This document shows, piece by piece, positions 1 to 11,365 of a stretch of DNA of 28,462 bases. This DNA comes from Sperchopsis tessellata. Its lineage: Eukaryota > Arthropoda > Insecta > Coleoptera > Hydrophilidae. Positions within the stretch are counted from its first letter, which is position 1. Every line of letters starts with the position of its first letter. The translations under genes and the position numbers were made by a program. The notes below the pieces were generated by a model that saw only the letters and a program-made list of their open reading frames with translations, did no database searches and was not told the origin of the DNA. Where the stretch lies: assembly GCA_033557685.1 (NCBI GenBank), contig JAWQRN010000552.1:1-28462 (forward strand), read 5' to 3'.

Positions 1-1676
1 TATATATATAAACCAATAGTATATCATACAAGTGGAACAGGAAATTAATGACAGAGTGCTGGTGTCTTAATGTCAGAAACACGGTAACCGCCACAAAGTT
101 GGGACTGTTTCCTAATTTTCATAACATACAAAACTCATTATTAACAATTCTCACTGTCAATAATGAGTTTTGTATATTGTTTCTTTGGAACTAATACTCT
201 GTGGATTAATTTGAAGACAAAAATTGAATTATTTTCTTGAACTTCATTCACAAAAGAATATTTTATCCAAAGAGTAACTAAGCAAAAATTAAAATTTGCT
301 AAAATATACTGTTTTTGTTTGTAGAATAATCTTATGGCAGGAAAACTATACACGAAATTGCAAAAAGTTTTTGAGCACGTGCAATTTAAAGCGATGTGAT
401 AATTATAAAGGTTTTCAAATTTTGTTTATAAAATAGAGACATAATAAATAACAACTCTTTAATGTATATTTTAATTATAAATACATTTCTATAAAACTAT
501 ATCTTTTATATATATTTTAATATTCCATTTATCAACAATATTCATGAACATACAATTCATTTTAATCACATGTATTACAAAAATTAAAACTATAATAAAT
601 TATATAAATATATTTTAAAATATTGAAAAGTACATGAACTTAATTATAAAAATAAACCAAATTAAACATCAATAAGCAATAATACATTAATTATTACAAA
701 TTTTATGTTTTGGACTTGAGTCATTTTCATTTTGGTTACATATTTATAAAAACATTGATCTACATTCATTGATTATTCCCATTTATTCTTGGATGATTAT
801 AATCAGTCAACCAATTTTGTTTAATAAAGGATAGTAATAATTTAGCTTTTATATAAAATTGAATTTTTTCTTCATTAAGAGTACATATTTCAATTTGATT
901 ATAAGAGCATGCCTATTCGGGTATTACGTTACAGTTTTCAGCTCGGGGATGACCATTAAGACGACAGGCTAGTTACCTAAAGGCGGAGGGATCTAATCCT
1001 GTATTCAGCAATTGTTTTTCAGAATAATTATTAGATTTATTGAAAAATCTTTCTGCTAAAATTTATTCTCTGACTGCTGTTACGGACTAGGATTTACCCA
1101 ATTTTAGCCACTCATTGCATAACAGTTACATCAACGTTATATTGTTTGGGGCATACTAATAGTGGCAATCTTAAGGTTATTATTGCTTTTATAATATTGT
1201 TTTGTTCATTTAGATTAGCTCACCTTTAAGCCAGTTGATGTGTTATATTGGGATGTTGGATATTTTAATTTTGATTAAACAATATACCTAATATGTAACA
1301 TCGAAAATATTTTTTGGAAGATAACTGTATAAAAGTTCAAATCTAAATGAACCAATAACATTCATTAATTAAGGCACATATTTGAAAATCTTTTTTTTTC
1401 AACTTAAAAATAAATCAAGGTTAGTTATTAATAATTAAATAAATATATGTAGTATAAATTTAACTAATATGCATTTTAGCAATGCCTACAAAAAGTGTCA
1501 TTTCTTAGTAACTATCGCATGATTAACATTATGTATTCTCAGTATTTGATAGATTTGCAAAATTAAATCACTAAACCCAACTCGAGAGAAACAAAGATGG
1601 AACGGAAAATGAACCTATAGCTAAAAACTGTGGAAGAATTTGTTACATTCTGTTATTATCAGAATTTTAAGGTTCA
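1..1676. other. AT-rich non-coding stretch, no gene seen
   Basis: No convincing gene is visible on either strand. The 70-codon minus-strand frame at 141-353 is AT-rich, has no recognisable motif and overlaps a hairpin, so it is treated as chance. A slightly more GC-rich patch at about 905-1000 stands out from its surroundings but I do not recognise it. The hairpin at 121-180 is listed separately. Confidence 0.6.
121..180. other. Near-perfect 22-bp stem-loop (pre-miRNA-sized)
   Basis: Bases 126-142 are the exact reverse complement of 159-175 (17 bp, no mismatch), separated by a 16-base loop at 143-158. The helix continues outward: 124 pairs with 177, 123 with 178, 122 with 179 as a wobble and 121 with 180, after one C/A mismatch (125/176). 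The total is about 22 pairs in a 60-base hairpin. That size and near-perfect pairing fit an insect pre-miRNA or a recent palindromic insertion. No flanking terminal repeats or target duplication were recognised. The hairpin is seen directly; a small-RNA function is inference. Confidence 0.55.
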
Positions 1677-3806
1677 CAGTATTCTCCCAAGTGGTGTACG
1701 CGAGTCGATAATGGGGGGGGCGCCGAGTGAGAAAAAAATAAAAAAATTAATTAAATATGAAAAAATATTAACTTATATTTTTAAATTACATGATTATTAA
1801 TTCCTCGCATTTAATACAAAAAAAACAAATTGACAGAAACGACGGCGTTAATTCTGAGATTACACCCACTTTCAGATACTTGTACGTATGTGCGAATATT
1901 GCACGTTTCGCATAGTGTTCACTTGTTCAGTTGGGCTGTAGCTCTGCACGTGGAACGTCCTGTTGTGGAAAAAATTATATTAACGACACTGAACCATTAA
2001 GTAACTGTGTGTAATAGCTCTGGTTGCAGTGATCTATACCTAAGGTGCAACAGGTGTGAGGTGAGCGTGTCACGTTGTTCACAGTTTTAGCTGCTATTGA
2101 TTTTAAAACGAAATTAACTCCTTCAAAATGGACAAATGATTGAAAAAATTGCCTGCAAAGAAAACTCGGGTTGAAGAATATTCTGATAGTGTTCTTATCT
2201 CTGATAAACACTAAGAAAATTACAGTGTTGATACTAATAATCATTTCAGAAAAAAATTGCATTATAAAGTTCAAAATTATAAAGAATACTACTTGAAATT
2301 TGGGTTTACATAGAATATAGTTAACAATGAACCTCGTCCTATATGTATATTGTGTCATGAGATGCTGTCTAAAGTATTATTAACAATTACTGAAACAAAT
2401 TACTCATTGTGGGAAATTTGCTATACAGTTAGATGAAAGCACAGATGTTGCCAACTTGGCCCAGCTAATGGTATTTATTAGATATTTTTTTTAATAATGA
2501 ACTCCTTTTTTACGAGTCTCTTAAAGAAAGATGTACAGGTGAAGGCATCTTCTCAACAGAAAATCATTTGTTTATTACAAACATTTTATTGGAAAACTGT
2601 AACTAGTGATGGAGCAGCTGTTTTAATTTGAACAAAAACAGGATTCAAGGCAAAGGTGATTGAAATAACACCACAGATGAAATTTGTACACTGTATTATC
2701 CATAGGCAAGCTATTGCGGCAAAGAAATTAGAGCCATAAATACATAGGGTGCTGCTGGATGTTATCAGTGTATATATAATACTATGTAATGAAATGGGCA
2801 GTAGCCACAAAAATCTCCTGTACCATACAGAAGTTCTTAAAAGAGTCGATAAACTAAAAGATGAGTTACGCATTTTTCGTTTGGATAAAGATAAGAGCGT
2901 AAAGTTTACCAGCCTTCTCAGTGACGAAAAATGGCTGTTGATAGTATACTACATAGCGGATATTTTTGAAAAAGTAATCATGCTCAATTTGTCTCTTCAA
3001 GGAAAAAGTGACATTTTAACAATGAGTGAGGTAACTGCATTTCGAAAGAAAATCGTGATGTGGAGAGAGAAATTTGAAAAAGGATGTTTAGAAATGTTTC
3101 CATCCTTGTATAATTTTCTTTCTGAAAATAATGTAAATGTGGAACAATCTATAAGTCTAATGTAAACACATTTAAAAAATTTAGAGGCGAAATTTTGTAA
3201 CCAATTTACAGATCTTCCTCAATTGGTTGAAAATTTAAAAATTGATCACTTTTTGATCACATCTCAAGAACAGTTAATTGACATTAGAGAAAGTACAACA
3301 TTACGGTTTGAATTTCAACAAAAATCTTTTCATGATTGGTGGATGGGACTGAAAACTGAATATCCAGATTTAGTAAGTACAGCAATAGATGAATCCTACC
3401 ATTTGGTTCTACCTACCAATGTGAGGTATCATTTTCTGCGATGACAGGAATTAAAAACAAATTTCGAAATAAATTAAACTATAAACTATCAGAAAACATC
3501 AAACCAGATTTATCCGATATCATTAAACATATGCAGTCACATTGTTCACATTAAATTCTAATGAGAAAAATCAATATGTATGTAAACTGTTTAAAATAAA
3601 TCCCTTTATAACAAAATAAATATATTTATTTTATTTAAGACCCCCAATTCATGTAATTTTTACATACATATATATATATATAGAGTTCGCACTATAAATT
3701 TCTTCTGTCTTAAGGATATGTGAACAAAACAATTGTTTCTTAGGGTTACGCGATCAAAAAAGTTTTGTCTTAAAGGATCGCGATCAAAAAAGTTTGGACA
3801 GCACTG
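1677..3806 (+). mobile_element. Decayed hAT transposon, BED-finger transposase (ZBED5/SCAND3-like)
   Basis: Relic of a hAT DNA transposon with a cut-and-paste transposase of the BED zinc-finger type. The probable start is the ATG at 2128 (M-D-K-x-L-K, with a TGA at codon 4) and the end is the TAA at 3552-3554. In order: a BED-finger remnant near 2287-2360 (YLKFGFT, then a CxxC in CILCHEM), the first catalytic block QLDESTD at 2426-2446, the HCIIHRQ block at 2680-2709, the SLQGKSDILT segment near 2992-3020, and a C-terminal dimerisation region at 3325-3554. Stops and small deletions break the frame throughout; the usual RWLSRG between HTEV and the next helix is missing near 2832. The left end at 1677 (cagtattctcccaagtggtg) and the right end at 3787-3806 (aaaaagtttggacagcactg) resemble hAT ends of this type. 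The flanking 8-mers (1669-1676 and 3807-3814) do not match, so the boundaries are approximate. Confidence 0.85.
3700..3800 (+). repeat. Three degenerate 30-35-bp subterminal repeats of the hAT
   Basis: Just inside the right end of the hAT relic a unit of the form tcttaagga-cgcgatcaaaaaagttt recurs about three times. The last two copies share cgcgatcaaaaaagttt exactly, and the first is more diverged. Read on the minus strand the repeats give NFFDRxxLRx modules in a chance frame. Subterminal repeats are common in hAT elements, where they can bind transposase; that role here is inference. Confidence 0.65.
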
Positions 3807-4301
3807 ATCTAGAACAGTTAAGTATCTAGGAGTTATCCTTATTGGCAAGCTAACCTTAAAGGAATAAGTAGACAATATCATGGCTAAAGCCTGCAGAGCC
3901 ATGTGAACCTGTTCAGTAGGAGCAGTGTAGGGATCAAGTCAGAGATTATGTTTTAGGTGTGGCTCTACACCCAATCATTTTGCCCATAGTAACCTATGCA
4001 GCTATAGGATGAAGACCCAGGACATAAGTTGCAAGAGAGGAGCTATCATATTTGCAGTGCTTAGCTTTTCGTTACATTATGGGAGCAATGAAGATAATAC
4101 TCGCAGCAGGTATGGAGATGCTACAGGAGCTTTCTCCTTAATTAGATTTCGAAGGTGTTACAACCCATAGCTAGAAGGGATAGTACTCTCCATGGACTAT
4201 GACGTCGTGACCCCTGATTACGTCTTTGATAAATCCTAGTCAAGTATACCTTTGTCATGAGAAACAAGAACTTTATTAAACCTGGAGATCTGGTTTTAGA
4301 G
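3807..4301 (+). mobile_element. Non-LTR retrotransposon relic: RT thumb and start of RNase H
   Basis: Frame-broken tail of a Jockey/I-type reverse transcriptase. TVKYLGVIL at about 3817-3843 is the motif that follows the RT palm. It is followed by VDNIMAKACRAM, and in another frame by EELSYLQCLAFRYIMGAMK near 4037-4095 and MEMLQEL near 4112. The linker TPDYVFDK near 4212-4236 usually precedes an RNase H domain. Several stops and at least two frame changes show it is dead. It starts directly at the right end of the hAT and is cut at 4302 by a second hAT-like end, so the RNase H catalytic part is missing. The family assignment is from remembered conserved motifs, not a search. Confidence 0.75.
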
Positions 4302-4356
4302 CAATGGTTCTTAAACTAGAGGTCCCTGGATCTCAGGAAGTCCACAAAGCTATATG
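4302..4356 (+). mobile_element. Solo hAT-like terminal repeat
   Basis: The sequence caatggttcttaaactagag at 4302-4321, followed by gtccctggatctcaggaag, resembles the left terminal repeat of many hAT elements (CAGTGGTTCTyAAACT type). It interrupts the reverse transcriptase relic to its left. No matching right end (AGTTTAAGAACCATTG-like) was found downstream in the window, and no transposase of its own is visible, so this is a solo end or part of a non-autonomous copy later broken by another insertion. Confidence 0.5.
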
Positions 4357-4468
4357 TTCCAGATCCATAGAAAAAATATACTTGAATTAAATCACTTTTA
4401 CATTTTTACTCAATAGGCTTCCACTGTCTTAAACAATCAAATCATTCAACAAATCCACCTTATCCTTT

Positions 4469-5620
4469 GTGTATGTAGGTACCGGGAAAATCCTAAAAGT
4501 TAAAATAATCCCCTCCTTCGTTGATAGCTTTCAGAATGGTTTTCGACCAAGATTTTTGATGAATAGTTACAAAACAATAACAGAAAAATTACAGTTGGAT
4601 TTTTCTTTGATCTGGCCACGGCATTTGATGTTATTAACTTGTTTCTTCTTGTTAAGTTGGTGGCAGGAAGAGGTTTGCATTATATTTTTTAACAAAACTG
4701 GGTAATGAATGGTTAAACAACTATTTTACTGATGTAGGTGTACCTCAGCGAAGTGTGTTGGGTTCCCTATTATTCCTAATATACTGATTACTCTTCTCTG
4801 TAAAGGTGTTTGATAGGAGACTGAGATGAAGTCTAATTCTGTGATGGGTGATTTCCAGATCTGGTGTTGGATAAGTCAGCTAATTATAGATAAGGAAAAG
4901 AGAATTAGAATAATATTTCAAAAATGCAGTCAGGTCATATATATGAGTTAACAAAGAAATGACTATTTTCTGGTCCATAAAACGGATGTTAAGTTTTTGG
5001 GTATTCAGATTTATCGGGCTTCCAGGCTGAATAAAGTAAATTTTATGTTGAGAACATTGAGGAAATTTGTTGGGGAAGGGTACTTAACTAATTGTGCATT
5101 ATGTGCTGGCTTACTCCCATATGATGTACAATTTGATTCTTTTTGGGCAGTACATCGACTGGAGATGAATGTTTATTTGCCAGAAACAGTCTTGCAGAGA
5201 ATATTTCATGAGTAGGAGAATCTTAACTTTCTGATGGATTATTTCCCAGAATTCTGTATATCTTTAAAAAATAATTATAATAAAGCTCTTCAGTGATTAG
5301 TTGCCTATGGGACAGCGAATGCAAACAATATATATGTGGAAAATTATACGTCTTTATTTGGGTGGAGTCCCATTTGTGCTGCTAACAAAATATTCAATGG
5401 CTTGCTCGAGGTAATAAAAGTCAAGACAGGGATTAAATTCAAAGCAATGTTAAAGGAATATCTTTTATCAGTTATACCTTACACTATTGATGAATTTATT
5501 AATGCGAGAACATAAATACGAATTTTTGTGTTTTCCATTTTAGAGTGCTCTGTATAGAATTTATTCTAGGTTATCTATATATGTAAGGATACAGCTAAGT
5601 GACAAATAAATTTATTTCTT
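4469..5620 (+). mobile_element. Non-LTR retrotransposon relic (Jockey/CR1-like), 3' half
   Basis: A second, different reverse transcriptase relic, assembled by eye from three frames. QNGFRPRF near 4531 matches the early palm motif. FDLATAFDVI at 4606-4635 is catalytic block A with both aspartates kept. GVPQRSVLGSLLFLIY at 4737-4784 is the GVPQGSVLGPLLF block. VKFLGIQI near 4989 marks the thumb. The C-terminal tail FKAMLKEYLL near 5440-5470 ends at a TAA at 5513-5515. The YxDD block is not recognisable. A short 3' UTR follows with AATAAA at 5605-5610. It lies between the solo hAT end and gene-free DNA, and is 5' truncated, as is usual for target-primed reverse transcription. Confidence 0.8.
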
Positions 5621-6665
5621 TTTTTATTGGAACAGAACCTGATGTTGGTATGCACCAAAGCGCAATACATGACTTTGTAGGTAGAGTCCGTGCATTAAAA
5701 GAACTACACATACATCATTCCAACGATGTGAGGAAATTAAATATCACTTGCATAACATTGGGATTTTTATGATTAAAAATTCTTACTTGCAAAAATATAA
5801 GTTCTGAAAAGAACTGCTGTTTAATAGTTTTGTTTGAACCAAGGAACCAATACAAGGAAACTTAAAATAAACAAGAAATAAACCAAGGTAAACACAAAGC
5901 CAAGAACGCATGAGTCAAACCGCTGATAAATAACACAAATGGCCAAAAAAAAAGCCTTTCCTTAGCTTGCTACTTGGACTCATCGGCGCATATTTTAAAA
6001 TTCTGCGCAAAGTGATACATATCTAAATGCATGGATTCTTAGTGGTTGCTGGCCAAACTGAAACATAACATCCAACTCTTTTTCTAATTCTCTATAGAAA
6101 GGTTTCGTTTATTTGAGCAAGCAACAATGGATAACACACTTAAAATTACTAGGAAACACATCGCTAATTAAAGACACTTTTGAATATATAAAATATAATA
6201 TTCTGAGACCGATAACCAAATTACTGAGAATACTATACACTACACATACGATAGGCAATAACAGTATTATAATACTCATTATAAAAAATGTTAACATTTT
6301 ATTGAATGTAGAAATAGTTTTTAAAACAGTAATAAACAATTATTGTGTTAAACATAACTACCCTTTTACTGTGAATACCTGAAATATTACACCTATAGCA
6401 CAAATTAAACACAGTCAACTTATCAATAACAATAAATGATAATAACAATAATGTACATAATAATGCAAGTTATAAATTTACGTAATTCTCTTTTCTTCCG
6501 TATATAATTAAATCTTATGTCCCACTTTAATATTTCAATTTGTCCTAAATTTTACTTGAATTATCTAGTAATAGCCCAATTTTATGATTACTTACAATAA
6601 CATTTTTATTACAATATAAAAAAAGCTACTGTCTTCCACAATATATTTAAATTACACTAAGAAAT
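5621..6665. other. Non-coding stretch, no gene seen
   Basis: AT-rich and without a convincing gene. Two overlapping opposite-strand frames near 6109-6382 are low-complexity I/N/T/L-rich and mirror each other, which is typical of chance frames. A 48-codon open stretch right after the retroelement (about 5630-5770) has no recognisable motif. Confidence 0.55.
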
Positions 6666-6677
6666 TAGGAGCGACCA

Positions 6678-6706
6678 GTTTCGGAACATAAGCACTCTAT
6701 CATCAG
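6678..6706 (-). other. Hammerhead-ribozyme-like core, copy 1
   Basis: On the minus strand CTGATGA (6706-6700) is followed after 17 bases by GAAAC (6682-6678). This is the CUGANGA...GAAA arrangement of a hammerhead core, in the setting GAAACTGGTCGC. The candidate stem II between them is weak (GAGU with GUUC, two G-U wobbles, 6-base loop), so activity is doubtful. Such motifs are known in terminal repeats of Penelope-like elements and in retrozymes; no reverse transcriptase of that type is visible here. Confidence 0.45.
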
Positions 6707-6719
6707 GCTCTGTAACTGT

Positions 6720-9580
6720 CAATGACAATCACATGCCAACACTTTATTATTGCTAAGTACATAATTCTCAATTTTTTTTCCTGTATTGGTAGGAGTGGAT
6801 TCTGTTCATTTTGAATCAATTTTAAATACTAGAATCTCCAATGTGACTGAATTGGACACATATTTAATGAAGTAAAAACAAAATTAATATTGCATTATAG
6901 AATCATGTTTATATGGGATTGTCCAAATTTGGTACGTACATATTAATTAATAACACTCCCCATGTTAAAAAAATATTTATCATTTTAAAATGATTTTTAT
7001 CAGAGCATGGTTCATTCACCTAACACGCATCTTGCGACTCTTATAGCTTTATTTGACTATTGCACATAATCCTTACTAACTAACTTACAGAGTTACACCA
7101 AAAATAATTTTGCTACTAAAAGCTGTTTGCAAAGCAGATATCTAAATGGCACTAATAAAAAATGCCAAAGATTAAGCGTTCTTTTTTCTACATTCTTATA
7201 CATAGCTGCGGTGAGTATATTTTTTATTAGGATTTCCTTCGACATTCCGTAGGATTCCATGGTCTTCCTTAAGTATATACTCATAATTAGTAGATCTAGC
7301 AATTTCTTGTCATGAGTGTATGGGTGAATCAACTGTAGATGAAGGGATTCAAAAAGTACGAAATATGAGTATATCGTAATCTTCGACTGGATATTCAAGG
7401 ACCTTAGATGCTACCATTGACAATATCTCATATTGAAACCAAGGTTTGTGTTCTAAAAATCTCACGTATAACAAATAGCCTATTCCTTTATATTTGGGAG
7501 GTACATCCTACAATGTAGAAATAGAATCTGAAAACTTAAGGCATCTATCTCAAATGATACGACATCGCTGCTGTTAAGGCAAATAAAGTTGGGAATAAGA
7601 TAGTTAGGTACCTTTTTACATGGAATATGTGTGAGCTAATGTAATAAAAACAGTTTAACAGTTTTGATAATTAAGTTAAATTTTATGTTATATTTTGTAT
7701 AATTAATGTGTTTATGATCCAACACTGCAAGCCGATAAGAAAAGCGTATCGGATGTTTAGTCTGTTTATCGACAATTCATTCAGGAGCGGAATTACTAGT
7801 TCTGTCAGCTGTTTACACATTCACTGTCTACAGTAAACACAAAAATTAGGAACTTCTTGCCTTTCTTGTTGTATACATGTTAATAGATTACGCACGTACT
7901 ATTTTTATTTGGTTAAAATATACAATTATGAATCGCTTTATAATTGTTATGTTTGCACGGATCATTTCGAAAGGAGAAATTCATTGTTCTATTTTTTGAT
8001 TGCTGTTATCATTTCTCTCATATTTAAGTAAAGGAGAAATAGTAATTAGTTAAATTTGGAAAACATTACAAAACAAAGATTGGGACAATTAGATCTGGCA
8101 GATGATTTGAAGCTTTAATTTTCAATTTGCGTGAGAAGGGAGAAACATATTTATATGGAAATGTGAAAGAAAGGGTGCCACATGTTTATCAATTTATACT
8201 TCAGAATAATAACTAACCAAAATGAATTTCCAAACATTCTAGTACAAACTGTAACGTTTGACAGATGCTTATCTCTCACATGTGAATCAACACTTTTAGT
8301 TCATAAGGATGAAGTCAAATGGCACAGTTTAAAAAAAATGTATGTCTACTTTTTAAACATTTTGAGTTAAGAGACAGCACCACCAGTGTCACAGTGCAGT
8401 CTTTAAGCACATGGAGCTATTTCTTTTCAAATAAAATTATGTCGTGTGTAATGTAAGTAAGTATATTTTCAAAAAGTGATATGTCCACATGAACCAATAG
8501 GAGCTCCGCTATTACATCAATCAGCTGTTGGGTGCTACAGCCTGCTGTCAATTTGTGAAATTACATCTTTCGAGTGTATTTTCTAAGCAATATATTTCGA
8601 AGATGTGGACGGAGCAAATGTTTGTTTAGATAGTATTGGCCGCTGTAAGAAAAAGGTAAATGAAACAACCAGGCAAGAAGAGAAGAACATAAGGTAGGTT
8701 AGCTGATTTTCAGGTTATGTGCATACTATCTTTGTACTATTGACTTTAATATTTGTACATTAATTTAGCATCAATTTTAATTTAGTTTTACTTTCTTTCG
8801 TTGGACTAGTCGAATTATTTTTTAAACAATCTGATGTTTCTTCTCATAGGTACAACAATAAAGATCCAGAAATGCTTCAATTCACTCATCCATGTGACCA
8901 CAACAATCAATAATTTCAATGCTCTGCCTTGAACAAGAAGACGATAATAAAGACCAGAAAAGTTTTTTTTACTCGTTAATAAAACTGGACCAAGACAGTA
9001 AGATAGCTCAATGCCTTTGCATTCTCACGCTGAAACGGAGTAGAGTGCCGCAGGGGCATTCAGGTTTCTTACATGATAAGCATTGATTAATTTATAAGCA
9101 AGAACGCAGTACTGTGAGTTTTGTTACAATTTTGTAATATAGCCCTTGCATTTTGCACTAGATCCGTACGTCATCTAGGGAGGAAGATCCAGTATACACA
9201 AAATTTATAGATAGTTTGTTTCTCCCTTTAGTTAATTCATATTGTTGTGATTGTTTATTCTTTATTTACAAAGTTATTTAAATAAGTTCAATTCGTCACA
9301 TTAATTTAATTCAGAGAGTTTCTTTAATTATTGTTGTTTGTGTAATTACTTTGTTTCTCTAAATATTATTATTTGTGTAATTAAATTGTTCTTTAATTAT
9401 TCTGTGACAATTTCTAAATCGTGTTGGATAAGTTTCTAAGAAATTGTGGTATAGGAATTTTGTAAACCTTGGGGTATTAGTTGAATTATTGTAAGAGCCA
9501 TCTTTTGTTCATGTTCAACGACTGTAAGGTGCCCAGCTCAGCGATCACTTGTTTGTTCTTTCTTTAATTCTATTCCGTTG
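6720..9580. other. Long non-coding stretch, no gene seen
   Basis: No frame here shows a domain or a convincing exon structure. The minus-strand frame at 7093-7398 (101 codons) and the plus-strand frame at 8182-8370 (62 codons) have compositions typical of AT-rich random sequence and no known motif. A slightly richer patch at 8490-8700 ends in a donor-like aag|gtaggt but lacks a long open frame. The part from about 9200 to 9420 repeats a tgtgtaatta-plus-t-rich pattern that resembles retroelement leader or LTR sequence, without further support. Confidence 0.5.
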
Positions 9581-9582
9581 AC

Positions 9583-9830
9583 CCAAAACTGGTCTTTGAA
9601 TAGCTCCCGGGATTGCAAAGCAGACCGGTATAATTGAGACCCTATTACGGTAGGCACATTACCATCAGTTTCAATTCCATGTGTAGGGTAGACGATCCTT
9701 CTTTTTCCCCACTTGATCTAAAGCTGGTCTTTGAACAGCACCCGGGATTGCAAAGCGGACCAGTAGAATTGAGCGCCTATTACAGTAGACAACTTACCAT
9801 CATGTTTAAATTCTCTTGTTTGCCCCAGCC
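9583..9830 (+). repeat. Two-copy tandem duplication, period 135 bp
   Basis: A block beginning ctggtctttgaa at 9589 recurs at 9724. Both copies share cccgggattgcaaagc and then the series gacc-gta-aattgag-cctattac-gtag-ca-ttaccatca. By eye the first 90 or so bases are more than 80 percent identical, with scattered substitutions and almost no indels. GC content is above that of the surroundings. It may be the leader of an LTR element or a local duplication; no polyprotein or primer site was recognised. Confidence 0.8.
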
Positions 9831-10093
9831 CTGCTCTTCTTTGTAATCGCTACGTTTGACGTTAAATTACAGTTAACAATTACCTTGTCAATCAGCCATT
9901 TCTATAGTTGTGTTCATTTACTCTTGTTGAATTCTAGTTCAATGTATGTCTTAATCTTCTTCTCTTGTTTAATTCACCTATCACCTGCTTCACCACCATG
10001 AACCTAATTCCTCTATGTGGGGCCCTTTGCTTAATAACAACTAGACGATCACAGCTTGGACAATTTAATGAATATGAAAAGAAATAGAAGTGG

Positions 10094-11280
10094 AAATATT
10101 ACAATATGTAGTTACCTAGAAGACCTGAGTTTCCTGGTTGGCGAAGGACAGACAATGAAGATGACATGTGGCATTCCACAAGGATAGGTCCTTTATGAAA
10201 CTTGTATTCTGACGAGGTATTGAGACTAGAGGTCCCGGAAGGAACGACTATCTTTGGGTATGCTGACGACTTGGCACTCGTAGTATGTGACGAATACAGG
10301 GAAATTATAGAGGACAATATGGCATGGACAATTAATAGAATTGAAAGCTGGATGTGGAAGACAGGTTTACAACTAGCTCCTGACAAAACAGAGATAATAG
10401 TGCTGCTCGGAAGGAGAACTCTAAGGACAGCCTCAATCATGACCGTTAACACAGAAATTAAGACCCAGAGAAGTCTGAAATTCCTTGGCATTCGGTTAGG
10501 CCACAATATGAGCATGGGTGACCATATCAGGGACGGGGCTGAAAGGGCAGCTGTGGCACTGAGCCGCTTGATGCCAAATATTGGCAGCCCAAAAGGAAAA
10601 TCATCAGCCGGGTGGTGAACTCGATTATTCTGTATGGAGCACCTGTTTGGAAGAGATGGATGGGAATGGCCAAGTACAGGAATACACTGTATACAGATAA
10701 TAGCAGGAACAGTCCCCATACATATACTATCAGAGGAGCGAGCCTATGGAAAGGAGGCAAATAGGAGGGCACAAAAAGAAATAGCAAATGAAAATACCAT
10801 GGTAAAATGGCAGGAGGAGTGCAACAGGGAGACCAACACGGCGAAATGGATGAGCACGCAAATTCCGTAGGTAGAACCATGGGTTTCGCGGAAGCATGGA
10901 GAAATGGGGTATATTTTAACCCAATTCCTGTCTGCACATGGTCAGTTTGGAGCACACTAGGAGCGCTTTAAAATAATTGATAGTGAAGAGTGCACTGCGG
11001 AGAGAGGGACACACTGGAGCAAATAGTGCTGGAATGTAACTGGTGGAATGAAAGTAGAGAGAAGGCCGGAGATGAGGTTGGAAAAAGACTTACGACTGCA
11101 AATATAATAAAAAATATGCTAGAAAGTGAAGACAATTGGAATACTATCGAGAGAGCAATAAACTCCATAGTGAAAGAGAAAGAGGAGGAAGGGAGAAGAG
11201 TCTGAAAAGAAACGGATTGGATGTAACGAAGTAATACCGAAACGAGGTTCCACTACGTCTAGTATTTTATAAAAAAAAAG
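10094..11280 (+). mobile_element. 5'-truncated R1-like non-LTR retrotransposon relic
   Basis: Reverse transcriptase C-terminal half of the R1 type. CGIPQG (10160-10177), then a stop, is the block-B motif. GYADDLALVV (10258-10287) holds the intact catalytic YADD. GLQLAPDKTEIIVL and LKFLGIRLG follow at 10369-10410 and 10479-10505, then LSRLMPNIG. A frameshift near 10590 moves into RVVNSIILYGAPVW and MGMAKYRN. A further change leads to AGTVPIHILSEERA, and the tail has a zinc-knuckle remnant CGERDTLEQIVLEC near 10994 (the usual H is Q). The last frame ends with the stop at 11203-11205. The 3' end carries an A-run at about 11270-11278. Everything before block B is missing. R1 proper inserts into 28S rDNA; no rDNA is seen here, so this is a dispersed relative. 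Confidence 0.88.
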
Positions 11281-11365
11281 GTGGTTGTGGAAATGCTATC
11301 TAAAAGAGCATCCCCAATATCCTGTAAAATCATTCAAGCTCTTTCAATATCGGTTTTGAATTCCC

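Noticed and set aside
905..1010. GC-richer patch that might be a tRNA-derived SINE
   Set aside because: No A-box/B-box arrangement or cloverleaf could be found, and there is no A-rich tail.
1975..2873. Minus-strand frames of 127 and 95 codons
   Set aside because: They are antisense to the hAT transposase relic and contain no motif of their own.
6109..6382. Overlapping frames of 76 and 89 codons on opposite strands
   Set aside because: Low-complexity mirror frames; neither shows a signal peptide with mature domain or any motif.
10099..10955. 206- and 142-codon minus-strand frames
   Set aside because: They are antisense shadows of the R1-like reverse transcriptase, whose plus-strand motifs (YADD, GLQLAPDKTE) are unmistakable.
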